Of a stretch of DNA of 64,000 bases, positions 42,176 through 52,352 are shown piece by piece; position 1 is the first letter of the stretch, and each line of letters starts with the position of its first letter. Location: NCBI GenBank assembly GCA_905199445.1, contig CAJKGK010000015.1:1-64000 (forward strand). Direction: 5' to 3'. Made by a program: the position numbers and the translations under genes. The notes below the pieces were generated by a model. The model was not told the origin of the DNA and did not search any database. It was given only the letters and a program-made list of their open reading frames with translations. The stretch is from an uncultured Lachnospiraceae bacterium (GTDB lineage Bacteria; Bacillota; Clostridia; Lachnospirales; Lachnospiraceae).

Positions 42176-44554
42176 ATGAGACACAAACTTACCAATCTGG
42201 CTTCTATACCAGATGTTATTGCCGACATGACACTCGATGAAAAGTTAAATCTTGTAGGTGCTTACAAAGCTTGTCATACACTGGAAATTCCGGATATGAA
42301 CATTTCCGCATTAAACCTCACAGATGGAGCAACCGGCGTCAACGGCGTGCAGGTCATACTGGACTATATTACTGCACCGGAAAATAAAAACGATCCGGAA
42401 CTGCGCCGGGGATTTTTCCAGTACATGTCAGAATTTTCAAATCTGGTCAAATCAGATTTAACCGCTGCCCGGGACAAATATAAAGACCGCCCGTTTTTCC
42501 TCGGACTGATCGACCATATCGAAAAAATGCGGCCGGACAATACAGATTTTATCAGCTTTCCTTCCGGCATCAATATCGGTGCATCCTTTGATCCCGAGGC
42601 TGCGTATAAGATCGGACAGGCCGTGGGCTGTGAAATGCGCCATTCCGGCATTGATGTCTGCCTGGGACCGAATGTGGATGTTGCCAGAGATCCTCTGGGC
42701 GGACGTAATTATGAAATGTATGGAGAAGACCCTGAACTTGTAGCTGCTATGTCAGCCGGATTTATCAATGGAATGCAGTCTGAAGGTGTCGGTGCCTGTG
42801 CAAAGCATTTTATCGCCAATAATCAGGAAACCAACCGAAACACAAAAAACACCCATGTATCTGAGCGTACATTGAGAGAAATCTACAGCAAAGGGTTCAT
42901 GTCCGCTGTAAAAAATGCAAAGGTAAAATCTATCATGACTGCCTACAATGCAATTAACGGCACATTTTCATCTTATAATCAAATGCTGCTCACTGACTGG
43001 CTTCGGAAAGAATGGGGCTTTGAAGGACTGGTTGTCAGTGACTGGGGTGCTGCAACCGACAATACCGATATGGCATTAAAAGCAGGCCTGGATCTTCGTC
43101 TGTGCGGCCCATGTGATATGACTGAATGTAAGAAAGCAGTTGAAAATGGTCAGCTTTCTGAAGCTGTGTTAGATGAACGCGTCAAACAGATCCTTAAAAC
43201 CCTTGTCGAACTGCGTCAGGAACAGGCGCGTATACCTGTTCATTATGTTCCTGATGAATTACTTCAGGCCGCTTATGCATCCATCGTTGAAGGTGCTGTG
43301 CTCCTGAAAAATCAGCATACGGTTCTGCCACTGAGAACAGACGCCAGGATCACATTTTTCGGAAAACGCAGCAAAGAATTGCTTGAATGTGGTACGGGCT
43401 CTACATCCGTGATCACAAATCTCCACAGTAATGTATTTGATGAAACGATTAAAAACTATCCGAATGTCTCTGTTTCTTATGAAAATATGGAAAACGCAGA
43501 CACTCTGATTTATACAGTCACTGCGCCTGCAGGCGAAAATGTTGACAGAAGTATCATGGATATTGAAGAAGATGATCGGCTGCGGATCCCAGATGTTTTA
43601 AAGACTGCAAAAGAAAAAGGCCTGAAAACCGTTGTGATTTTAAATGTCTCCGGTCCTATTGATATGCGTTCCTGGATCGATTACGCAGACAGTATTTTAT
43701 GCATATTTATTCCAGGATGCATGGGTGGAAAAGCGGCTGCGGATCTTTTGTTTGGTACAGCATACCCTGGCGGAAAACTGCCTGTCACATTCCCCCTTCG
43801 ATATGAAGACAGCCCGTCCTATCCCAATTTTCCAGGAGAACACAATGACGTTTACTACGGCGAAGGTATTTTTATAGGATACCGAAATTATGAAAAACGG
43901 AAAATCCCGGTACAGTTCCCATTCGGCTTCGGACTTGGATATACAGATTTTCAGATCACTGTACCTGACAAGTCATTGACTTTTAATGCTCTGGAAAATG
44001 ACTTCTTTGAAATCCCTGTGAATGTTAAAAACGTGGGAAACCGTGAAGGCAGTGAAGTTATTCAGGTTTACTGTGCTGAAAAAGCCCCGCACATTCTCCG
44101 CCCGGACAAAGAGCTGGTGGGATTTGCCAAGGTTCATCTGAACAAAGGGGAACAGCAGCAGGTAAATGTACGGATTTCCAAAGATGCGCTCTACTGTTTT
44201 GATCAAAAAAAATCCAGCTGGGTGCTTCCTGTCGGCAGCCATAACCTTTGGATCGGCACATCCTCCGCTGATATCGTTGCCCAGGCCGATCTTAACGTTA
44301 TTGGAAAAAGTGCCTATACGCTTGACGCAGACAGCACAATCGGAGAAGTTTTAAAAAATCCACAGGCAGTAAAGCTGGTCAATGATCTCACAAATGGTTT
44401 TCTTGAAAAATCCAGTGCAGAAAATCTGGCATTTATGGTAGACAGACACTTATCCGAGATTCTTTCAACCGTTATGATCTCTATTGTTCCTGATGCAGTA
44501 CGTTTGAATCAGCTGCTCCAGGACTTTTATGAAAAATTAAGCCAGTTGTCCTAA
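42176..44554 (+). CDS. Glycoside hydrolase family 3 (beta-glucosidase-like)
   Basis: The product is 792 residues. The barrel domain includes LNLTDGATGVNG, GPNVDVARDPLGGRNYEMYGEDP, and ACAKHFIANNQETNR; the nucleophile is the Asp of GLVVSDWGAATDN (about 291). Then come the alpha/beta sandwich (GAVLLKNQHTVLPL, IFIPGCMGGKAAADLLFG) and a fibronectin III-like C-terminal domain (GFGLGYTDFQI, GSEVIQVYCAEKAP). Substrate may be a beta-glucoside, xyloside or similar. No signal peptide. ACAGGAGGG is 7 bases before ATG 42176; an earlier Met at 42155 lacks a site. Confidence 0.93.
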   Translation: MRHKLTNLASIPDVIADMTLDEKLNLVGAYKACHTLEIPDMNISALNLTDGATGVNGVQVILDYITAPENKNDPELRRGFFQYMSEFSNLVKSDLTAARDKYKDRPFFLGLIDHIEKMRPDNTDFISFPSGINIGASFDPEAAYKIGQAVGCEMRHSGIDVCLGPNVDVARDPLGGRNYEMYGEDPELVAAMSAGFINGMQSEGVGACAKHFIANNQETNRNTKNTHVSERTLREIYSKGFMSAVKNAKVKSIMTAYNAINGTFSSYNQMLLTDWLRKEWGFEGLVVSDWGAATDNTDMALKAGLDLRLCGPCDMTECKKAVENGQLSEAVLDERVKQILKTLVELRQEQARIPVHYVPDELLQAAYASIVEGAVLLKNQHTVLPLRTDARITFFGKRSKELLECGTGSTSVITNLHSNVFDETIKNYPNVSVSYENMENADTLIYTVTAPAGENVDRSIMDIEEDDRLRIPDVLKTAKEKGLKTVVILNVSGPIDMRSWIDYADSILCIFIPGCMGGKAAADLLFGTAYPGGKLPVTFPLRYEDSPSYPNFPGEHNDVYYGEGIFIGYRNYEKRKIPVQFPFGFGLGYTDFQITVPDKSLTFNALENDFFEIPVNVKNVGNREGSEVIQVYCAEKAPHILRPDKELVGFAKVHLNKGEQQQVNVRISKDALYCFDQKKSSWVLPVGSHNLWIGTSSADIVAQADLNVIGKSAYTLDADSTIGEVLKNPQAVKLVNDLTNGFLEKSSAENLAFMVDRHLSEILSTVMISIVPDAVRLNQLLQDFYEKLSQLS

Positions 44555-44630
44555 ACCTTTAGGACTGTATGCGTTCCCATATCTGAAAATACTGAGCAAA
44601 CCTGACAATTCCAACTAAAAAACAGCACTC

Positions 44631-44673
44631 AAAAAGTGGGGCAACGCCTGCCAATGGCGCCGTCCCACTTTTT
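44631..44673 (+). terminator. Bidirectional terminator between GH3 and the AraC-type sensor gene
   Basis: AAAAAGTGGG and CCCACTTTTT flank an inner GGCG-containing fold, giving a 10-base outer stem with T or A runs at each side, so both converging genes are served. Confidence 0.85.
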
Positions 44674-44696
44674 ATGTACCTGCTAACTTTTCTCAA

Positions 44697-47018
44697 CTAT
44701 ACGATATCTTCAGGCGGCTTGCTTTTGGGACTTTTCCCCGCCTGCATACCAACAACCTCTTTATATTGACCTGGAGTTATCCCTTCGTAGCGCTTAAAAG
44801 CCCTGGTCAATGCCTTTGCATCCAGATAGCCCACGCTCTCCGCTGTTTCCCGCACATTTTTGCCTTTTGCCATAAACTCTTTTGCCTTTTCAACACGGAG
44901 TTTATGGATATACTCAAGTACACCGTTTCCCATACAGCCTTTAAATGTTCTGCTTAAATGGGGCACACTGATCTAAAAACGTTCTGCGATCTCAGCGACA
45001 CTTATATTCATATCTGTAAAATTATCCTGAATATATTTAAGCACTCCGGCCAGCCAGGTTGGCATGCCCTCCTTGGATTTGTTGGAATTATACTTTATAA
45101 TCGCCTCAAACAGCTCTTTGCTTATATTCATCAGCTGCTGTACATTTTTTACATTAAATAACCGTTCTTCATAATGCAGTTTTTCAAAAAAATCCCGATC
45201 TTCGCTGTTTGTGCTCACACTCAGCGTCATTGTCAGCGTACTAATCAGACCATACATTCTGTAAATATTATATTTAAGGAATTTTTTATTTTTAGGAAAT
45301 GTCTTCTGAAAAATATAATCCAGCACCTTATAAGCTTCTTTATAATCACCGGCATCCAGACAGTTTAAAAGCCGACGGCTTGAATCCAGATATGCGTTAA
45401 AGCTGACTGAAGGCTGCTCATCGGACATATCACTTAAGATCCATACCTTTCCCCTTAAATCATCATTGATCCAAAATGTATTGTATTTCATCTCTTCCAG
45501 TAATTCCGTATAAATTTCGGATACCCGCTCAAAACCTTTTTCACATCGGCCTGCCATAATACAGATCTCCGCATTAAATGCACTTTTATAAAAATCAATC
45601 ATATTCTGAAGCTGATTCAGTATGTCCGCCTTTGAAGCCTCATCTTCCAGCCCTGCACATAAAACATAGTAGTCATCTTTCCAGAATAGATTGCCCGGAT
45701 ATTTTGAAAAAAGCAATTCACTCATCACATTTTTCAGAATAAAGAACTTTAAATCTATATCCTTTTCTTCCATAATATAATATTCATCATATTTAAGCAG
45801 GCGGTCAATATCTTTAGGGATATAGATCAATGCCAGCATCCAAAAAGCGCTTTTCTTTAAACCGGCAAAATCATCCAAAATCTGCATTGTAATATCCAGA
45901 TCCGTAATCTTTCCATCCAATATCTCGGAAACCTTTTTCGTATCCCAATAAATCTGTGACTGCCGGGCTTTTTTCTTCATTTTCCGGTTTTCATCCAGAA
46001 GTAACTTCAGTTTATCATTTAAAGAATCATACGTTTCTTTAAATCGCTCATCCCTGCCATTATTCAAAGTATTCATAAGCTGTTCCACTGGCCGGTAAGT
46101 TTTTCTCGCAAATTTCCAGGAAAGTAAAAACATAAGGATAATGGCCCCTGTAAATTCAGCAATCAGCAGTCCCCAGAAAAGTTTAAGCCCTTCATCCAGC
46201 TTCGTCTCCGGAATACCGATAAAGCAGCGCCAGCCCATCGATGGAATATCTTCTGAAACAACATAGTAGCCTTCCTTTTTTATCTCAGCCCTAAAAGGCT
46301 CTTTTGGCGCTGCCAGCAGCTGATTAAAAATATCAGCCTCCAGCTCTACTGATCCAAACAGCTTTGTATCATCTGCGGTCAGCACCAAAATATTATTACG
46401 ATAAACCTCATCCATATAATTAATTGAATTTTCAATTTGAGATTCAACAATCAAGACCGCTTTTTTATCATAATACTTATCATGAACAGACTGCATCATC
46501 CAAAAACGGCCATCATTAAATATATGACTTTCAAAGTTTCCTTTATAATTCATAATATTATTAAAATCTTGTTCTGTAATTTCATATAAATCACAGAACA
46601 ATCCCAACATTGCATTATTATATCGTCTCGAACGGGCCCCTACGATGGAATGACTATCATAAAAATAAACATAAATATCTGATACTGAACCACTTTGAAT
46701 AGCAAAAGATAATTCAGACTGGAGATTTTTCACAGCGACTGCATCTTCTGACAACATGGAATCCGTATAGCCCATCATATTTTTAATCGTGCTGTTTGTC
46801 GACAATACGTCCAGCGCCTGGCGAATCTGCATAAAACCACTTTCCACCTGAGAAATAACGGTATCCGCCTGTTGTCTTGCCAAAAAAATTGCATTATCTT
46901 TAAACAGATGGTATAGGTTTCCATAACCAAAGCCTGTAATAACTAATGTAATAATACATACTGCGATATAAGAGATAAAAATTGACCTAAATATAGTACT
47001 ATTTGTCTTTTTATTCAC
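44697..47018 (-). pseudogene. Membrane-bound AraC-type sensor regulator interrupted by an amber codon
   Basis: Read through, this is about 773 codons. An N-terminal membrane helix (about 9-30), a large extracytoplasmic sensor (dCache-like, about 35-270), a second helix (AEFTGAIILMFLLSWKF), a cytoplasmic linker, and a C-terminal AraC domain. A TAG at 44973-44975 stops translation after SVAEIAERF; the same frame then continues ISVPHLSRTFKGCMG ... VGYLDAKALTRAFKRYEG to 44697. The stop falls in the first helix-turn-helix, so the truncated protein cannot bind DNA normally. I used GTG 47018, which has AAAGGGG 9 bases upstream; earlier starts exist (47027, 47093). It flanks GH3 and the binding-protein gene. 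Confidence 0.85.
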
Positions 47019-47277
47019 CCTTAACATTCCCCTTTTGCCAATTTTACTAATATATATTATCTGTATTTTATCATATCCCTTTTTTGATTTCATTACTTTC
47101 TCAATTTTCAGCTTATAATATCAAAATTTAACCGTCTTAAATATCAAAAACAGGAGCGCTTTATAAATACCAATCCTTGCAGATGAACGCGGTCTGAACT
47201 TATAATAAGCTTACAGCACGTGCAACGTTATCGAAATTAAATGATCTATATAATGAAATGATTAGGAGGTTTCTTCA

Positions 47278-49005
47278 ATGAAAAAATTCAAACGCACTAT
47301 AGCCGCCGGTCTGACAGTTACAATGATGGGAACAATGGTATTGACCGGATGCGGTCAGGGCTCATCTTCAGACGGCACTTCAGGTAATGATGCTGATCCA
47401 TCAAAAAATACAGCTGAACAAACCGTAGAAGATCAGACCAATTCAGAGCAGGCCGCAGCTGGACAAACGGATACACAGCAGACCGCAGCAGAATTTACAG
47501 AGGTATCCCTTCCTTTAACAGAGGAAAAACAGACGCTGAAAATTTTTACCAAAAATGATGTGGCTATGATGAACGCCTGCGGCGGTGATTTAAATAATAC
47601 GCCATTTTACAAGGAACTTGAGGAACGCACAAATGTGCATATTGAATGGATCGTTCCTGCATCCGGTTCCGAACGTGAACAATTTAATCTGATGCTGTCA
47701 TCTGGAGAACTGGCTGATTTAATGTTTATATCTCCTACTGGTCTTAATTACCCTGACGGGCTGGATGCTGCTATTGATGATGGGTACTTTCTTGATCTTA
47801 CGGACTTGCTTCCCAAATATGCCCCCAATTACCTTGCAGCGATCGAAGCCAGCAGCGATGAAGTTAAACGTGGTGTTGTCACAGACTCCAAGCGCTATGG
47901 CATGATGTATTCGATCCGTCATTATGAACAGCCGCCTTTCTGTGGTTATGTGATACGTCAGGACTGGCTTGATGAATTAGGACTTGAAGCTCCAGTCACA
48001 TATGATGACTGGGAAAATATGCTCACTAAATTTAAAGAAGAAAAAGGCGCATCTGCACCATTCTCCACAACTGCATTTCTGATTTGGGGACTTGGCGCTG
48101 GCATGGGTGCTTACGGCGACACAAATAACAATTTCTATCAGATTGACGGAACCGTTTACAACAGCCTGACAGATAACTCTGAAAATGTAAAAGAATACCT
48201 CACAATGCTTAACCGATGGTATGAAAAAGGGCTGATTGACCCTGACTTTGCTTCTGCCCCACTGAGCAGCTATTTTGGCGACTCTGTACTTGTCACAACC
48301 AACAGCACTGGCGCATTCTCCACAATGTACACACTGCCGTCATCCTTATTCCTGCCTTCCATGGAAGAAGGTGCGTCCTTCACAGCAGTTCTTCCGCCTG
48401 TGAAAAATAAAGGCGATGAAATAAAATACCGCGGTGGTTCCAGAGTTAATCCAATGGAAGACGGCTGGGCAATCTCCGCTGACTGCGAAAACCCTGAACT
48501 GGCCATCCGCTGGGTAGACTATTTATATTCTGAAGCCGGAGCTCTTTTTGCCAATTACGGCGTTGAAGGTGAAACCTATACTTTAAATGAAAACGGAGAG
48601 CCGATCTACACAGATATTATGCTTAAAAATCCAGATGGTTTAAGCTTTGACGAATGCCAGCGTGTTTATACTTTAGCACCTGGTTTCCCGGCAGGCTATA
48701 CAGATTACACACGGGATCTCCAGGGTGTGCCTGAAGAAAACTGTAAAATGATGGATAAATGGTCTGAAATTGGTAAAGATTATGATTATCCAACTTATGC
48801 AACGATGACTGCTGAAGAAAATCAGGAATACTCTGATCTTTATACAGACATTGATACATATATCGATGAAAATGTACTCTCCTTTATTACAGGAGCCAAG
48901 AGTCTTGATGAATTTGACGCTTTCATTGAAACAATAAAAGGCATGGGCATTGAACGCTGTAAAGAGATTAAACAGTCAGCCCTTGACCGTTACAATGCAA
49001 GATAA
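47278..49005 (+). CDS. Extracellular sugar-binding lipoprotein (LplA-like)
   Basis: The product is 575 residues. Lipoprotein signal with lipobox MVLTGCG (Cys about 25), a Ser/Thr/Gln-rich linker to about 75, then a type 1 binding-protein fold: LKIFTKNDVAMMNACGGDLNN, LMLSSGELADLMFI, YVIRQDWLDELGLEAPVTYDDWENML and DGWAISADCENPELAIRWVDYLYS. AGGAGGT is upstream. It stands alone; the matching LplB/LplC permeases are at 39992-41923 on the other strand, so this importer is split across the locus. Confidence 0.92.
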   Translation: MKKFKRTIAAGLTVTMMGTMVLTGCGQGSSSDGTSGNDADPSKNTAEQTVEDQTNSEQAAAGQTDTQQTAAEFTEVSLPLTEEKQTLKIFTKNDVAMMNACGGDLNNTPFYKELEERTNVHIEWIVPASGSEREQFNLMLSSGELADLMFISPTGLNYPDGLDAAIDDGYFLDLTDLLPKYAPNYLAAIEASSDEVKRGVVTDSKRYGMMYSIRHYEQPPFCGYVIRQDWLDELGLEAPVTYDDWENMLTKFKEEKGASAPFSTTAFLIWGLGAGMGAYGDTNNNFYQIDGTVYNSLTDNSENVKEYLTMLNRWYEKGLIDPDFASAPLSSYFGDSVLVTTNSTGAFSTMYTLPSSLFLPSMEEGASFTAVLPPVKNKGDEIKYRGGSRVNPMEDGWAISADCENPELAIRWVDYLYSEAGALFANYGVEGETYTLNENGEPIYTDIMLKNPDGLSFDECQRVYTLAPGFPAGYTDYTRDLQGVPEENCKMMDKWSEIGKDYDYPTYATMTAEENQEYSDLYTDIDTYIDENVLSFITGAKSLDEFDAFIETIKGMGIERCKEIKQSALDRYNAR

Positions 49006-49034
49006 TCTTTAAATATTCACACAATTCCAAACAT

Positions 49035-49084
49035 GCAGCGACTGTTGAAAAAAATTTTTTCAACAGCCGCTGCGTGTTTTTGTT
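49035..49084 (+). terminator. Terminator of the binding-protein gene
   Basis: GCAGCGACTGTTGAAAAAA pairs with TTTTTTCAACAGCCGCTGC (one mismatch), followed by GTGTTTTTG, about 30 bases past the stop codon. Confidence 0.9.
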
Positions 49085-49151
49085 ATTTTATCCACTTTTT
49101 ATGCTACAATATCCATATATAATACCAACGAAAAGAGGGAAGTCTGTACTT

Positions 49152-50375
49152 ATGAATATTTCTTATTTAATGGCCTATGTTGCCAGACAGCTGCATACCC
49201 TTGTACGCCGCTATTCCGATCACAAACTGGAATATCTGGAAAGCCCTAATCCGGACTATACGGATGCAATCGGTGAATCTGCAGAAGTTCTTGACTTTAT
49301 ATTTTCACGGCCAGAGACGGATTTTCCGGCCATGTTCTGTGTCAACCATGCCGTCATCTATGGTCTTGTCAGCGCAGAAGATGGGCGCTTTCTGATCGGA
49401 CCGGTTCGTTTGAATGAAACCGTATATTTCAGGCATCATATTCAAACACGGGCGTTTGATCCTATGGGGATCTACCGTATTCCGGTATGTTCACTAATAA
49501 AATTTCAGACTGAGCTGCTCCTTTTCCATAATCTGTTTCAGGATAACGCTATATCGGTCATTGATTTTATTGCCATGAACTGTGTCAGTCACGCCATGGA
49601 TATTCATATCCAGAAATTATATTCCAACATTGTCTTTGAATACCAGGAGCAGGAGCACTCTCACAATCCATATGACCAGGAATGCAGAGAATTCAACGCT
49701 ATCGAGCAGGGTGATATTGCACGGCTTAAAAAAAGCTGGACTGAAGACCATCTTGAAAATATTGGTATTATTGCAGATGACCGCCTGCGCCATCTCCGGA
49801 ACCTGGTGATTGTCAATATCACCCTTGCAGTCAGGGCAGCCATCAGGGGAGGCGTGTTACCGGAAATCGCCTTTTCCATCAGTGACAGTTTTATACGTAC
49901 CGTAGAAAAAGTTTCTGACACTCCGACACTGTATTACCTCAAATGCCAGTGTGAATACCAGTGTGCACAGCTTGTACGGGAAATAAAAAGCCAGAAAAAC
50001 TCTGGCCATGATACAGTCCACCCGAAGGTAACTCAGTGTAAAGATTATATTTTTACCCATCTCCATGATAAAATCCTGGTTCAGGATATTGCGGATCTTT
50101 TAGGTGTCAACCCAAACTATCTCTCTGAAATTTTCCTGAAGTATGAAGGCGTGACGATCAAAGCCTTCATCCTCCGTGAAAAAATAAAACTGGCTCAGAA
50201 TATGCTGATCTACTCTGCCTATACCTACAGCGAGATCGCCACTTATCTGGGCTTTCCGTCACAGAGTTATCTTGGACAGAAATTTAAAGAACAAACCGGA
50301 TATACGCTAAGACAATACCGTCAGGAATTCGGAGTCAAAAGCTTTAACCCGGCTACACCCGCTTCTGACCAATAA
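49152..50375 (+). CDS. AraC family regulator with an unusual N-terminal sensor
   Basis: The product is 407 residues. The N-terminal 290 residues are not a cupin; they contain MFCVNHAVIYGLVSAEDGRFLIGPVRL, a PAS/PocR-like sensor pattern seen in some YSIRK-type AraC regulators, followed by a helical region. The AraC domain is at about 300-395 (ILVQDIADLLGVNPNYLSEIF; EIATYLGFPSQSYLGQKFKEQTG). I used ATG 49152, since upstream residues overlap the terminator. It is tail-to-tail with GH20 and overlaps it by 23 bases. Its targets are probably the GH20/ABC/sulfatase genes. Confidence 0.83.
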   Translation: MNISYLMAYVARQLHTLVRRYSDHKLEYLESPNPDYTDAIGESAEVLDFIFSRPETDFPAMFCVNHAVIYGLVSAEDGRFLIGPVRLNETVYFRHHIQTRAFDPMGIYRIPVCSLIKFQTELLLFHNLFQDNAISVIDFIAMNCVSHAMDIHIQKLYSNIVFEYQEQEHSHNPYDQECREFNAIEQGDIARLKKSWTEDHLENIGIIADDRLRHLRNLVIVNITLAVRAAIRGGVLPEIAFSISDSFIRTVEKVSDTPTLYYLKCQCEYQCAQLVREIKSQKNSGHDTVHPKVTQCKDYIFTHLHDKILVQDIADLLGVNPNYLSEIFLKYEGVTIKAFILREKIKLAQNMLIYSAYTYSEIATYLGFPSQSYLGQKFKEQTGYTLRQYRQEFGVKSFNPATPASDQ

Positions 50376-52329
50376 CTTCCAGCATACGCACACCCTGATC
50401 AAGATCGCTCTTTTTATTTCTGGAGAGCCACAGCTTTTCATGGCAGAAAATGACCGGTTCCATTGCAGCCAGAATATCGGAATCTCCCTCTGCCCCAGGC
50501 TCAGACATACATGCGTTTCTCTGAGCCGAAAGCAGCTCAACCATTTTCAAAGCATTATCATACTCCTCAATGACCAGGGTATGATCCTGGCAGGATGGCT
50601 TTGCCTTTTTCAGCTGTTGTCTTAAATCTTCCAAATACACCATCAGCGCCGGGATATCCGCTTCTTTTCTGTGGTCATAGCTATCCTGATAAACATCTGA
50701 CACCACAGGATCCAGAAGCTGGTTATTAATCCCGATCAGTGTCTTATATACATTTTCATAATTTGCTCTGCCCATGTCTGGTCTGGAGAGAAAACCTGAG
50801 GCCAGCGTACGGCACGGCATTAAAAATTCCTCTTTCTTATAATATCTGCCTGCGTCTAAAACAAACTGCCCCATAATCTTTTCACTGTCTTCGAATACAA
50901 AGAGGTTCAAAGCCTCTGCAAGCGCTTGATCTACATTAAATATCTGATCTTGGTCAGCATTGTCATTCTGCCGGAGTGTGTCCGAATTCCAGCTTGCAGC
51001 GCCCGCAAATGCCACAGGCGCATAGCTGACCGAAAGATATTGAAGATGTCCATTATCTCCCCAGTCTGTCAGCATAATCCCTTCACCGCCATATTTTAAA
51101 GAAGCTTCAATACTGCTGCAGATACAGCGAATCATATTATCAGTCAGTCCGGTAAATGTGCACCATGAGTTTGTTCCTGGACTCAGCAAAAATCGGTGGC
51201 CGCTTTCGGACAGTACACGGGCATATCTGTCAAAAGGATGTTCCGCTTCGTATCCCCAGTCATTAATGATGACGTCCGACGGAATATCTTTTAATATCTC
51301 CGGATATCTGGCAATTTCATCCCCCCACATAAGCATGGTTCGGTTATACTTTTGAACAACTTCATAAATCTTCTTCATATGGCCTAAATAAACTGCACCC
51401 TTGCCTTTGGTTTCAACATTCAGCTTATTTTTTCCCATTCCAAGTTCAAAAGGCTCATCCATATCCACATGAAAATATTTTGATGTAAAATTAGGAAGCA
51501 GGTCCGCTGTGATAGCGTCAATTAACTGAATCGCCTCCGCATTTCCCGCATCCACTGTCGTGGATGCCATATGGACAGAACCAATCTGAAGGCCGTCTTC
51601 CAGTTCCGCCAGATGACGGTATTCCGGACGTGCAAGCCAGCTGGTCATATGTCCAAAGCAATTCTGGTTCGGCACAAAATCAATACATCTTTGACGGCAG
51701 TAAAGATTCAATTCTCTGAATTCCTCCGGTGTCATCGGTGTCTGACCTTCCCAGCAGTGTTTAAAGGAAGGGTAAGCAAAGGAAAAGCCTTCAATGTATA
51801 ATTCAAAATGATTGTACTTAAACAAAGCCAGCAGATCAATCACATGCTTTACCGTATCCAGTGTCGGCACTTTTCCCCGGCTGATATCCATTAAAAATCC
51901 TCTGGTTTTCAAATCCGGATAATCGCTGATGGTACAGCAGGGAAAACTAACCGCTGTATCTTTAGCTGTTTTTTGTCCAAACCACAGCTGATACAGTGTC
52001 ACAAGTCCATAAAACAGCCCTGATCGCTCAGAACAGCTGATTTCTACAGCCGATGTATCAATATTCAATATATAGGCCTGTGATGCAATATCTGCATCTT
52101 TATTCAAATAAATCCGTACCGCATTTTCTGAAACACTATGACATCCCTCAGATACAAACACAGGCATTCCCTTATCTTTAAAAAATGCCAGTATCTGTTC
52201 TGCAGGTATTTCCTCAGAAAAACCTTTAAGATCAGCAAGGGTCAGGTAAAACCCTTTGCAAAAGAGGCTGCCTTTGTGCCAGACAGCCTCCTGTGGGTAC
52301 GGATACAAAAAAACGTTCGTATCTATCAA
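50353..52329 (-). CDS. GH20 family beta-N-acetylhexosaminidase-like enzyme
   Basis: The product is 658 residues. An N-terminal GH20b-type domain (RSGLFYGLVTLYQLW) leads to the barrel: DYPDLKTRGFLMDISRGKVP, NHFELYIEGFSFAYPS, FVPNQNCFGHMTSW, and the catalytic Asp-Glu pair in FHVDMDEPFELG (about 288-289). These fit GH20, releasing terminal GlcNAc or GalNAc. The helical C-terminal 200 residues are less conserved. No signal peptide, so it acts in the cytoplasm. TTG start with GGAGG upstream. Last gene of the sulfatase-SBP-permeases operon. Confidence 0.87.
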   Translation of the reverse strand: MIDTNVFLYPYPQEAVWHKGSLFCKGFYLTLADLKGFSEEIPAEQILAFFKDKGMPVFVSEGCHSVSENAVRIYLNKDADIASQAYILNIDTSAVEISCSERSGLFYGLVTLYQLWFGQKTAKDTAVSFPCCTISDYPDLKTRGFLMDISRGKVPTLDTVKHVIDLLALFKYNHFELYIEGFSFAYPSFKHCWEGQTPMTPEEFRELNLYCRQRCIDFVPNQNCFGHMTSWLARPEYRHLAELEDGLQIGSVHMASTTVDAGNAEAIQLIDAITADLLPNFTSKYFHVDMDEPFELGMGKNKLNVETKGKGAVYLGHMKKIYEVVQKYNRTMLMWGDEIARYPEILKDIPSDVIINDWGYEAEHPFDRYARVLSESGHRFLLSPGTNSWCTFTGLTDNMIRCICSSIEASLKYGGEGIMLTDWGDNGHLQYLSVSYAPVAFAGAASWNSDTLRQNDNADQDQIFNVDQALAEALNLFVFEDSEKIMGQFVLDAGRYYKKEEFLMPCRTLASGFLSRPDMGRANYENVYKTLIGINNQLLDPVVSDVYQDSYDHRKEADIPALMVYLEDLRQQLKKAKPSCQDHTLVIEEYDNALKMVELLSAQRNACMSEPGAEGDSDILAAMEPVIFCHEKLWLSRNKKSDLDQGVRMLEVIGQKRV

Positions 52330-52352
52330 TGAAATTCCTCCTGTATGGCGAA

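Noticed and set aside
44697..44966. The 3' AraC fragment as an independent small regulator
   Set aside because: It lacks the first helix, has no ribosome binding site and is in frame with the upstream gene across the amber codon, so it is a remnant.
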